A DNA stretch of 64,000 nt, from positions 4,140,978-4,204,977 of the forward strand of contig CM066923.1 of NCBI GenBank assembly GCA_033964015.1. The letters are read 5' to 3'. Of this stretch, positions 28,499 to 38,866 are shown in pieces. The DNA comes from Scolanthus callimorphus (lineage: Eukaryota > Cnidaria > Anthozoa > Actiniaria > Edwardsiidae). Positions within the stretch are counted from its first letter, which is position 1. Each line of letters opens with the position of its first letter. The notes beneath the pieces are model-generated. The model had not been told where the DNA came from and ran no database searches. It worked only from the letters and a program-made list of their open reading frames with translations. The position numbers and the translations under genes are program-made.

Positions 28499-28929
28499 TG
28501 GGGCAACCCACACACCAAGTATTACAAATGAGCACTATTAGATACGAAACGCCCAAAAAAAACACTTGGTGGTATGTATAGATTTTCCCATAAATACGTT
28601 TTTCCTGCCACGTTTACGATATAAGTTTGGCTTAATGGCTCTCTACTCTAATACTATTTTCCGGTGATCAGCGCTAAGTAGAAGTCCATTATGCGTTATC
28701 TTTGCTAGCTTTTTGACTAGTAATACTATCGATATTGTGACACTAAAACCCAACTCCAGGGATAATTCCTTAAATCATTTAATCTCAGTCACAAAGGCGG
28801 CGAGATCTTGTATCAAATATGCAGAAGCCTATTTCGCAAGTACCCGAAACCTGATAGAATAAGTGTGATGGGAGATAGACTAAGAAAAGCAGATTTTATA
28901 GAAATAGACTATTAGTGTCGGGTGATGTT

Positions 28930-29067
28930 TAGCCTGCTAGCCGGCTCTCCAGAGGGTTTTTTTTTCGGAATTTTGTTTTGGCGCGCGGGATTCCTGTGTC
29001 ACTGAAAGGACACAGGAATCCCGCGCGTATCCGAAAAGAAACCACTGGAGAGCCGACTCGCAGGCTA
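28930..29067. mobile_element. Mutator-like palindromic MITE
   Basis: 138-bp palindrome with ends TAGCCTGCTAGCCGGCTCTC and the near complement ending CTCGCAGGCTA. A 9-bp direct repeat GGTGATGTT flanks it exactly (28921-28929 and 29068-29076). A 9-bp target duplication is characteristic of Mutator-like elements. Confidence 0.8.
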
Positions 29068-29282
29068 GGTGATGTTCTGCATGGTTTGTACCATGATTGT
29101 TATGTTGTCTTGTTATTATGATGTATAGTAAGTTATAATAGTGTTATTGTAATTCTATATTTTAATACATCAGATTTATGTATTATTGCTTATTTTTCTT
29201 AGCCTAGCTCTCAATCCACGCTGGGAGGCATTCTCGTACCCAGAGCTCCCTGGCTTGTCAACTCAATAGTCCTTTTCACAGT

Positions 29283-29414
29283 TCCTCGCATTATTGTGAT
29301 TGAAATTGGAATTCTAGCCCGAAGGCGAGTCTACCGTTGACCAAACAATACATTGGTCAATGGTAAACTCGACTTCAGGCTAGAATTCCAATTTGAATCA
29401 CAAAAGAGCGAGGA
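29283..29414. mobile_element. palindromic element next to the minisatellite
   Basis: Inverted arms CCTCGCATTATTGTGATT, ATTGGAATTCTAGCC and GACCAA with complements on the right, around a short loop near 29350. Just upstream, at 29229-29262, is an inverted partial copy of the minisatellite unit. Confidence 0.7.
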
Positions 29415-29489
29415 TCTAGGACTATTCGTTATCATGCTCTGTACTAAATTTTGCGCATGCGTCAATGGCTGTCACCAGAGCCTCTCCAG

Positions 29490-30428
29490 CGAGGTGACGA
29501 GCCGGGGAGCTCTGGGTTCGAGAATGCGCCCGCCCATGGAAGTGACGAGCCGGGGAGCTCTTGGTACGAGAATGCGCCCCTCCATGGAAGTGACGAGCCG
29601 GGGAGCTCTGGGTTCGAGAATGCGCCCCTCCATGGAAGTGACGAGCCGGGGAGCTCTGGGTTCGAGAATGCGCCCCTCCATGGAAGTGACGAGCCGGGAG
29701 CTCTGGGTTCGAGAATGCGCCCGCCCATGGAAGTGACGAGCCGGGGAGCTCTGGGTTCGAGAATGCGCCCGCCCATGGAAGTGACGAGCCGGGGAGCTCT
29801 GGGTTCGAGAATGCGCCCCTCCATGCCTCCATGGAAGTGACGAGCCGGGGAGCTCTGGGTTCGAGAATGCGCCCCTCCATGGAAGTGACGAGCCGGGGAG
29901 CTCTGGGTTCGAGAATGCGCCCCTCCATGGAAGTGACGAGCCGGGGAGCTCTGGGTTCGAGAATGCGCCCGCCCATGGAAGTGACGAGCCGGGGAGCTCT
30001 GGGTTCGAGAATGCGCCCGCCCATGGAAGTGACGAGCCGGGGAGCTCTGGGTTCGAGAATGCGCCCCTCCATGCCTCCATGGAAGTGACGAGCCGGGGAG
30101 CTCTGGGTTCGAGAATGCGCCCGCCCATGGAAGTGACGAGCCGGGGAGCTCTGGGTTCGAGAATGCGCCCCTCCATGCCTCCATGGAAGTGACGAGCCGG
30201 GAGCTCTGGGTTCGAGAATGCGCCCCTCCATGGAAGTGACGAGCCGGGGAGCTCTGGGTTCGAGAATGCGAGAATGCGCCCCTCCTTGGAAGTGACGAGC
30301 GGGGAGCTCTGGGTTCGAGAATGCGCCCCTCCATGCCTCCATGGAAGTGACGAGCCGGGGAGCTCTGGGTTCGAGAATGCGCCCCTCCATGGAAGTGACG
30401 AGCCGGGGAGCTCTTGGTACGAGAATGT
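29490..30428 (+). repeat. 48/57-bp GC-rich minisatellite, about 18 copies
   Basis: The unit is GAAGTGACGAGCCGGGGAGC, TCTGGGTTCGAGAATGCGCC, CCTCCATG (48 bp). A 57-bp variant carries an extra CCTCCATGC-type segment. Both lengths are multiples of three and lack stops in several frames, which creates long spurious open frames on both strands. GGGTTCGAGAAT resembles a tRNA B box but lacks the final CC. Confidence 0.96.
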
Positions 30429-30544
30429 CGGGTGGTTTACAGGGTCTGTATGTACATGTGTGGTGTGTATGTACAGGCTTGTGTGTTGTAAGTGTGTGAG
30501 GGGTCGAACAAATCATCCGGCGCTACTGTCACAAGTTGGCAGTT

Positions 30545-33500
30545 TCATTGCATTTGAATTGTTATCAAGAGTATTGTCCAAAAGCAGACGTATGAACTCC
30601 ATGTTGCTAGCTCCATTTTGATACATCGCGTGCCTGGAAAGAAAATAATAAGAAACATTTATTTTCGAAATATAAGACTTGAAACAAAGATCCATCAGTT
30701 GACAACATTGGTATTGGCCTCATCGCCAATTCTACATTTTCAGTCGCTGTTATTTTTGCACTGAGTCGACTGACGCGCCCCCTGAATGCCAAGGGTCAGT
30801 TTACATGGCCCCGGCCCCGGGATGAAATCTTTTGTTCTGAGGCCTCCAGGAAAATGACCGAGGAACAAGCGCTATGATTTATAACCGCGAAATGGATCGA
30901 AAGGGTAACCGCAAAGAAGCGTTAATTTTCGCGGTCGAGACATAATAACGCTGATCTCAAGCATGGCGATGCCTCTAGGCAAGGTCATTGCCGTTTTGGT
31001 TCCAGCTGAATCGCGGTCTAAGCCTGTCATTCATTCGGATAACATCGTTATAACATCTAATTAGAATGAGCCGGTTAGCCCATGCAGAGCCAATGTGAGA
31101 ACTAGCGGCACTCTGTTTATCCTCACGCATATCTTTGTTCACATCGCATCGCAGTAGACTAAGTTATGGGAGGGTGGTCTGCGATTGGGGTGGAACTAGA
31201 TTTGCAGCGAGAAGTGCGGTGTGTCTGTCAACCGCCGAAGGTGGATGGTGGTGGGTAGAAAACTTGCAAGACGAGCGCTAACTGGTCGCTAACTAGCGAC
31301 CGGCCAGACCGGATTTAATGGGATTCTTTAATAGCATATCTTGCGATGCGTTCATTGAGCTCGAATAAAAAAAAAATCATTTAAATAGCTTAATTTTGAA
31401 CCATTGTTATCTTTTTATAAATGATTAATTTGAGCTATTTTGATTATGTTACTTCATCATTCTATTCATCAACCCCACATTTACCTAGTGAATTCAAATC
31501 CCTTCCCTATATTGTGGACAGGGTAAATATCCTGCTACCTATGAATAGCAATGGAAACCGTGTCAACTAACCCAGATTATTATTCAGCACATCGATGCAC
31601 TGCCCAAATATGGTCATTGTGACGCAAATAGCTGTCTTCTGTACATGACAGATATCCTGCGATATCCGTCTCTGAGGGAAATATGATGTGTTGAGCTCGT
31701 ATTTAATACGCAAAAGTAAATCATTTCTTGGATTTTTTGTGCTATCGATGTGCTGAATAATAAAACCATTATCCTGCTCGATTTTTGCAGAATATCGTCT
31801 GATTTAGCCAACTCGGGACTGCGTCCCTCGTCGGCTAAGTATCAGACAATATTCTGCGCAATCTCGCAGGATAACGGTTAATTAACGGCGATGAAAATAA
31901 TACTAGAATTCTCAGTATCAGTTCATTTTTTAGTCGTTTCCGAGTTATCAGTTGACGCAAGTATCATTTTACTTAGACGACCGTTTACGCCAGAGAAGCT
32001 GCGTGCCGCCCCGCCCCCCAGGACTAAAGTCTGGTTGCATTTGGTGACTAGCTGGTTGCAATTTCAGGGTCCTTTCCAACATTTTTTGCGCGTTTTAGCA
32101 AGATGGGAGTAACATAGAGTATACCTGATCGAGAGGCTGGATAAGCAGTTAACGTGCCGGTTGATAATCCTGATGTAGCAATCAGAGATGTATTTCGTGT
32201 CGCAGACATGCTTGTCGGAACCTCGGGTTTTGCAGTTGTCGAAACTGAAGCAAAAACAATGATCGAAGTCAGATGTTCTATTTCAAGCAATATTTCAAAC
32301 CCGAGTCAGTGTTCGGAAAAGTACCACAGAATGTCCAGCGAATCATTTGTATTTTCAGAGGAAATTTCCGTAGAATGCCATATGGAAAAAGCTGAATTTC
32401 ACATGGCCCTGGAAAAGCCCAACACTTCCCATTTTTGTGTCGTGGGAATTCAGGTTTTCCCATGAATGGTTTCTGTTGAAATATCCTGTGTTCTGCTGTA
32501 TACGAGACAAAAGCGATATTATAAAGCATGTCACCGGAAATGTCTCTGATTATTTTATACAACGCAATGGAGAAAATACGGGGTGGCACTTTTCTTGCCC
32601 AGGGTCAACGAGAGAGTCAGAGTGGAACAGTGCAGAATAAATACAACGGGCGGGTGTTGGTGCTTCCTAGTGTTGGCTGCCTGTAGAGCGTTGACGTCTG
32701 GATTCGAGTCTGGTTTTTCTTGGTGTTACAGAAGAAGGAGTGCAAAGACCAAGGACACCCTGCTCAACTGTGTGTAGCCCATTATTTGTGAGATTGAATC
32801 AATGGACGTTCGTCGAGGTGCACTAGTACTCTAGAATCGAATCACCCCATATATAAAAGGGAATCCAAGAGCTATTCGGATTCTGAATTTCAGCCCCTGG
32901 ATTCCGGATTCCAAACTGTCTTGAAACCGGATTTCAATATAGAAACAAAAGCTCATGAAGAGAAACGATTGGATTTGGATTCTGGATTCCAGAAACCGGA
33001 TTCCAATAGCTCGATTCCTATATTTCGTGCGGCCAAATCATCGAAAATCTCTCTAAAACAGTAGACTGAAACTCCACGGAAACGCTTGCTGCGCAGGCTA
33101 CCTTCCATGGGGCAAACATGAAAATATGGCGGCATATCACATGTCACATCTTACCAAATTCCTGAGTGTTGGCGTAGACACAAGGCGTGTCTAGATCCCA
33201 GTTCCCTATCAGTCCTTCCTCGTTATACGCCACAACTTTGTAACAATAAGTCACGCCCTTTACGCCCTTAATCTCGGCGCTCCTGGACGCGCTGCCAGGT
33301 ATAGTCCTATTGTGGTAGCCTGTTTGACACAAGCGCTTGTAGAACACGACGAATCCGTCAATTGAAGTGTTTGTAGCGATCACAGACCAATACACAAAGA
33401 CGGCAGCGCTGCCGGTGACATTGGCGTTTATGTCAAGACTGGCTATTGGAGCTATGGAGTAAAGAGCAATTATCAAAAACCGATATAGTCGATCCAAGGA

Positions 33501-34748
33501 ACAGGGCTTAAAATTGCATCTCACCTGAAATTTTGCTTTCCGTAAATTCTATCAGATGAAAATTTCCATAGCTGTCAAGCTGAAAGCTCGGAAGGATGGC
33601 AGTAACTTAGCTATTTATCATTCCTCGTTCTGTTTATTTGTGTTCATTGTTGTTGTGTTTTTGTTAAACCCTAGTCCTCTTTTTGCGATTTCCCTTACTT
33701 ACTGTGCATTTTCTATCCCAAACATTGGTTGCCACGGGCAAAGCAGGAACTCCAAGTTACGTCCCGTCTAAATAAACGCGCGCCTGTAGGTTTGGCGTTT
33801 GTATTATCATCTGCTGAGGATACATGTACCTCAGTTCTGCAGGTATATTGCATAAAATTTGTTGAAATAAATTACTGATGTCTGTACGTTAGCACATGTA
33901 GAAGAAAGCAACAAAAACAAGTACTCCGATTTAAATAAACTATTTTCATTGCGATGTCTTTCTTCTAAATCTTTTTGTTTCCCAGTTCACATCAAAACTT
34001 AGGACACTCGCGTGACTGTTAATTGTGTTTTGGTTATGTTGCGGTTTTACTGTCAATGAGAACCGGAAATTCTCAATTAACAGATGTTACTCCCACTATG
34101 AGTGCTATACTTTATGTGAACTTTATATAGAAAGACCATGCAATAATTATCCCTACAAGTCATGCCTAGTTAGTTAGTATGGTTTGGGCTTTACTTATCC
34201 AAATATTTACTGAAGCGTAATCGAGCATACTGTTGCTTTCTCAAGCATGGAAAGTCGTTATAAAACGAACAATTTATATATCAAGCAGACGAACAGTTAC
34301 AAAATCATACAAAAATATAACACCTTTTAAAAGGCAGATAAATAAATCCGATTATGATCGGCATTGATAGGAGGTACTATGATGTGTGTAGTAGTTATAC
34401 CGACAAATATATTTTTCATAAACATTTCTGTGGTCAAAATCCTGTATTTTGTACGTATCTTTCTCGATAGCCCGCAAACTTAAAAGACATCAGACAGCTT
34501 TGCGTTGCGCAAAACCACAGAAATTTTACTCTCCGTGTTTGTCGTGCTTAATATCAAGTACTTCTGATGCTTTTACTAACAATGTGTATCCGTTTTGGCC
34601 GATAACTAAGATCTGCATTTCCTGATGACTATGACACTTAAAAATGTAAGTTTACAATTTGTGACTCACCTGAGTTAGAAATCCCACAGTAAAACACTAC
34701 TATTAAAAGGAAAATGCATTTTCTATACTTTTTCGCATTTTCAGACAT
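30545..34748 (-). CDS. secreted single fibronectin-III domain protein with GPI-type tail (4 exons)
   Basis: Family not recognised beyond its domain. Exons on the minus strand: 34748-34670, 33451-33155, 32244-32125 and 30633-30545; all junctions fit (phase 1 throughout) and give 194 residues. Exon 1 encodes a signal peptide (KCIFLLIVVFYCG). Exon 2 is one fibronectin type III domain with AVFVYWSV, VVFYKRLC, YCYKVVAYNEEG and three cysteines. Exon 3 is a Ser/Thr/Pro-rich stalk, likely O-glycosylated. Exon 4 ends in a hydrophobic tail (WSSYVCFWTILLITIQMQ) and TGA, with no basic cytoplasmic residues, as in GPI-anchor signals. Exons 3 and 4 rest on splice sites and phase only. The gene is divergent from the SDR gene at 35177, 428 bp away. 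A role as a surface adhesion or recognition molecule is inference. Confidence 0.68.
31573..31885. mobile_element. nested palindromic elements, FN3-gene intron
   Basis: TTATTATTCAGCACATCGAT near 31577 has its complement near 31740. Directly after, ACCATTATCCTGC, CAGAATATCGTCTGATTTAG and their complements form a second hairpin to about 31880. Two foldback MITEs side by side, or one element with two hairpins. Confidence 0.7.
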
Positions 34749-35176
34749 TTTGCAGTTCCTGTTGTGTGTTTTTAAGCTTCTAAAATAACTGTAAAGATGC
34801 ACATTTTGGGTTTATAGTTGTCTGTTTTTTTTTCTTGTTCTCTAGACGTCCCGCGTCATTGACGACCAAGAAGAAGAGGTCAAACTAGTTTGAATGCCAA
34901 AGTGTTTTGTTTCGCTCGCTGATCGCCTTTGTGAACCCATCAATCTTTCGGCTGGAGTCCGCTAGAGTATAAGTCCTGAGGGAAGGTGGAGAGACCGAGA
35001 TCTTTCAGTAAAAACGGGACAATAAAGCCCTGGGGAGTCCCAACTAGTACAATATTCCAGTTAATCCTATGCGCATGAAAACAACACTCGGGCTCCCTGT
35101 GTTTCGACACTTCCGTTCGAATCTTGCTCATCGCTCAACATCGAAGATCAACTTTGTGTTTTCTTGATTCCAAGTC
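34749..35176. promoter_or_regulatory. divergent promoter region of FN3 gene and SDR gene
   Basis: 428 bp between two divergent start codons, so it must hold both core promoters unless there are further non-coding exons. No TATA box or named site stands out. Confidence 0.5.
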
Positions 35177-35939
35177 ATGACCCCTAGAGTTGTCGTTGTA
35201 ACGGGCTGTTCCAGTGGAATTGGACTATCTACTGCTGTTTTACTCGCTAAAGATGAAGAACAAAGGTTCAAAGTGTATGCTACGATGCGAAATCTCGAGA
35301 ATCGACAGGCGATTGACGAAGCAGGCAAAGAGCAGCTGGGGAAGACGTTGATTGTGATGGAGCTTGATACTACATCAGAAGACTCCGTAGCCGACGCCTT
35401 GGAAACTATTTATGATGCAGAAGAAAATATAGATGTTCTCAGTAAGTATCATTGGTTTATTTATTTGGGGTTGATAATATATCCGTGTGAGTTCATCATT
35501 GCTTTAAGCTACAAATTTAGCTTACTTGAAATGTGTTTGGATAACTTAATTTAAGCTTATCTTAGCTTACTTATACCAACCTAATGAAAATTCTTCACAA
35601 TTTGTTAGAATATAACTTTTCTGTTTGAAATCTATTTATTTACCAGATAAGTCTTCGTTCTGATCCAACCATACATATACTAAAATGGTATTTTGTAGGC
35701 TATGGTTTTAGTTGAACAAAAAACTAATATTTAAAATAACACTGACACCAGACTGATAAAGGTAGGGGAAGGCAGACATATCATTGACCTTTCATCAGCT
35801 GAATTATATATCGGACTTGCTGAGACATAGATCCCTGTGTTATAAAATCAGAGTGCAAGATGCTTTTGTCTCATGTATTTCCTGTAAACAGAAATATTTT
35901 ATAACAGGGTGGTTTCAGGGGGTCACTCAAATGATGTGC

Positions 35940-36345
35940 CATCAGCATGCTGAATCACCGGGGGGGGGGGGGTCTTCACATTTCGTATTCTTCTTCTAGT
36001 TCTTCACATGTCGTATTTTTTAGGGGTCAAAATCGACTCTCAGGTATTTTTTAGGGGGCTTTCGCTAATAAATGGTATTTTTTAGGGGTACGCAAATGAA
36101 TGAAAGGTTCACAAGCCAAAAAAAAACGTTTTCTTTCTTGCTTTGTTCATTTATAGCTCTAAAATAAGCTTGTTTTGAGATGAGAAACAATAAACAATAA
36201 CTAAAAAGGTTTATTGTCGGTATTTTTAGGGGTCATTTTGTTTTAGAAGGTATTTTTTAGGGGTTGGATTTTTTATGTCCTGGTATTTTTTAGGGTATAT
36301 TTTTGGATGTCCCGATGAGCACCCCTATCACTTTTACATGGGAGA
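35940..36345. mobile_element. repeat with GTATTTTTTAGGGG motifs, SDR intron 1
   Basis: At least five copies of GTATTTTTTAGGGG or a close variant, preceded by a G run. A related block lies at 61550-61650 in the SGNH gene intron, so it is a dispersed element. Ends and class not resolved. Confidence 0.6.
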
Positions 36346-37171
36346 ACCCCCCCTCCCCCGGGCTGAATCAACTACAATTGATATTGCGCCAAATGCCAAA
36401 TTGCTGTGCCAGTTGTTTTTGCATTGCTGGCAACACAGCAGGGAGCTAGTCTTGCTACCATATTGTGCCTGCATGGAGCCTAGATTTTATTTATGCTGTG
36501 CTGTGGTTATACACTTATTGAAAATAATTTAGATTGACATGGTGTCTAAAATGAGCCTTAATTAATTATTTTTATTTTTACATGAATAAATACATGAATG
36601 ACGTTTGAAAAAATTAACTGAAACCTAGACTCCAAGCCCCCAAAAAACCTGTTGTTAGAAAGTAAAGTGGGCTCCAATAATGGTCACCATCCCCCATGAG
36701 AGTTGCAGAATAGGGATCTTGAGCTTAGGGCAGAATTTATCCAATTTAATAGTAAATCCTCATGATTTGATTAAATTTTCACAGTCAACAATGCTGATCT
36801 AAAGCATTTTGGAATATTGGAGACAGAGTCAATGGAAACAACCAAAGAGATATTTGAAATCAACTTCTTTAGTGTACTTCGTTTGACAAAGGCAGTTATG
36901 CCAAGATGAAGGAAGTCAAATCTGGTCATATTATCAACATCACAAGCATGAATGGACACAGTGGAATGCCATTTAATGGGATTTATTGTGCCTCAAAGTT
37001 TGCTGTAGAAGGGATGTCAGAATCACTGGCTCCACTGCTACGGAAATTTGGAGTAAAGTAAGTCCAAATTTATTGGGATGTTCTTATTTTCTTATTTCTG
37101 TCTGTTCATCCATGTCTGTCCATCCATGATCTGTCCATCTATGTCTGTCTTGTCTGTCTGCTGACCATCTG

Positions 37172-37338
37172 CAGGGGTGGATCCAGGAATTTCAGAAAGG
37201 GGGGGGGGGGGGGGGGGGCAGATAGTGAAAACATGGGATGAAAATTGTCAAATTTTCCTCCTGCAAATACAGTAAATGTATGGGAAAATCTCCATAGAAA
37301 GCCCCCTTGCACCCCCCCCCCCCCTAAATCCGCCCCTG
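37172..37338. mobile_element. hAT-like MITE, SDR intron 2
   Basis: Ends CAGGGGTGGATCCAGGA and AAATCCGCCCCTG, flanked by ATCTG on both sides (37167-37171, 37339-37343). It contains long G and C runs. Same family as 26056-26218. Confidence 0.85.
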
Positions 37339-37343
37339 ATCTG

Positions 37344-38535
37344 TCTGACTTTTCCATCTGTGTCTTGTCTGTCCATTTCTATTTATGTCTGTCTGTTTCA
37401 TGTCTATGCCTGCCCATCTATCAGTCTGTCTTGTCTGCCGAACTGTCTATCTCATTCACCTGTCTGAATTTTGTGTGTCCATTCATATGTACATGTATGT
37501 CTATCTGTCCATCTGTTTTGTCCATCCCTCTGTCTCTTGTCCGTCCAGCCATATGTATGTCTGTCTGTCTGTCTAATGATCCATTGTTTTTGTCTTTACA
37601 TGACTGCCCATCTGTATTGTCTGTCTGTCTGTCTTGTCCATCCCTCTGTCTCTTGTCTGTACAGCCATTTGTCTGTCTGATGATCCATTGTTTTTTTCTT
37701 TACATGACTGTCCATCTGTCTGTCTGTCTGTCTTGTCCATCCCTCTGTCTCTTGTCTGTACAGCCATTTGTCTGTCTGATGATCCATTGTTTTTTTTTCT
37801 TTACATGACTGTCTGTCTGTCTTGTCCATCCCTCTGTCTCTTGTCTGTACAGCCATTTGTCTGTCTGATGATCCATTGTTTTTTTTCTTTACATGACTGC
37901 CCATCTGTATTGTCTGTCTGTCTTGTCAATCCATCTGTGTCTTGTCCATCCACCATTGCTATGTATATCTGTCTATCTGATGATCCATTGTTTTTTTCTT
38001 TACATAACTGTCCATCTGTCTGTCTGTCGTCTGTCCATCCACTGTCTCTTGTCCATCTACTATCCTACGTATATCTGTCTATCTGATGATCCATTGTTTT
38101 TTTTCTTTACATGACTGTCCATCTGTCTGTCTGTCCGTCTTGTCCATCCACTGTCTCTTGTCCATCCACCATTCCTACGTATATCTGTCTATCTGATGAT
38201 CCATTGTTTTTTTCTTTACATGACTGTCCATCTGTCTGTCCGTCTTGTCCATCCCTCTGTCTCTTGTCCATCTACTATTCCTACGTATATCTGTCTATCT
38301 GATGATCCATTGTTTTTTCTTTACATGACTGTCCATCTGTCTGTCTGTCCGTCTTGTCAATCCCTCTGTCTCTGTTCATCTACTATTCCTACGTATATCT
38401 GTCTATCTGATGATTCATTGTTTTTTTCTTTACATGACTGTCCATCTGTATGTCTGTCTGTGTTGTCCATCCCTCTGTCTCTTGTCCATGTACCATTGCT
38501 ACGTATATCTGTCTATCTGATGATTCATTTTACTT
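37344..38535 (+). repeat. TGTC-rich array with ~113-bp higher-order unit, SDR intron 2
   Basis: Degenerate TGTC/CCAT simple repeats lead into about eight units of roughly 105-125 bp. Each has TGTCTGTCTGTCTTGTCCAT, CCCTCTGTCTCTTGTC, TATCTGTCTATCTGATGATC, CATTGTTTTTTTCTTTACAT and GACTGTCCATCTG. The unit end resembles the true intron end at 38520-38544 except that it reads ACATG where the functional site reads ACAG. The long plus-strand open frames here are repeat artefacts. Confidence 0.9.
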
Positions 38536-38866
38536 TCCTTACAGAATTACCATAGTTGAACCAGGACCAGTCAATTCATCTTCATCTCCAAATGCTGATG
38601 ATGTGCCCTCAAGTGTTAACGAGGATGGAGCTGATGACGAAACAAATCAACTTCTAGAAAACTTCAAGTCAAAAATGAAAAGTGCTACAAATATGGCACA
38701 ATCCCCTGATGAGGTTGCTAAGGTTATTCTGGAAATCTTGTTAGCAGAGAAGCCACACCTGCGATACCAAACAAACAAAAACTATGATGGCATGGCAACA
38801 AGTAAGCTTGTAGATCCAACTGGTGATAAGGTTGTTGATTTATTGTTCACAAGATTTTTTGCTTGA

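Larger units (their letters stand above)
35177..38866 (+). pseudogene. RDH8/HSD17B1-type short-chain dehydrogenase, one-base frameshift in exon 2
   Basis: NAD(P)-dependent oxidoreductase of the SDR family closest to retinol dehydrogenase 8 and 17-beta-HSD1. Exons: 35177-35441, 36785-37057, 38545-38866. Exon 1 has the cofactor motif TGCSSGIG. Exon 2 has NNAD (usually NNAG), the structural Asn in EINFFS, a Ser in ITSMNG, and YCASK. Exon 3 begins ITIVEPGPV and ends LLFTRFFA with TGA. Exon 2 is 273 nt, whereas its phases require 274 as in the paralogue at 44117-44390. The frame changes at about 36901-36903, after KAVMP, where reading straight on meets TGA at once. Sequence on both sides of the break remains conserved, so this is a recent inactivating deletion, an allele or an assembly error. 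Without the break the protein would be about 286 residues. Promoter shared with the FN3 gene. Confidence 0.88.

Noticed and set aside
29422..30516. Long open frames (up to 364 codons) on both strands of the minisatellite
   Set aside because: The 48- and 57-bp units are multiples of three without stops in several frames; the frames follow the repeat, differ by strand, and show no domain or splice context.
37245..38555. Open frames rich in Cys/Leu/Ser/Val up to 187 codons
   Set aside because: They are translations of TGTC-type repeats inside the intron of the SDR gene.
38631..38643. CTGATGACGAAAC, resembling a minimal hammerhead ribozyme core
   Set aside because: It lies in the conserved SDR coding exon, has no stem II and no flanking stems I and III that I can see; probably chance.
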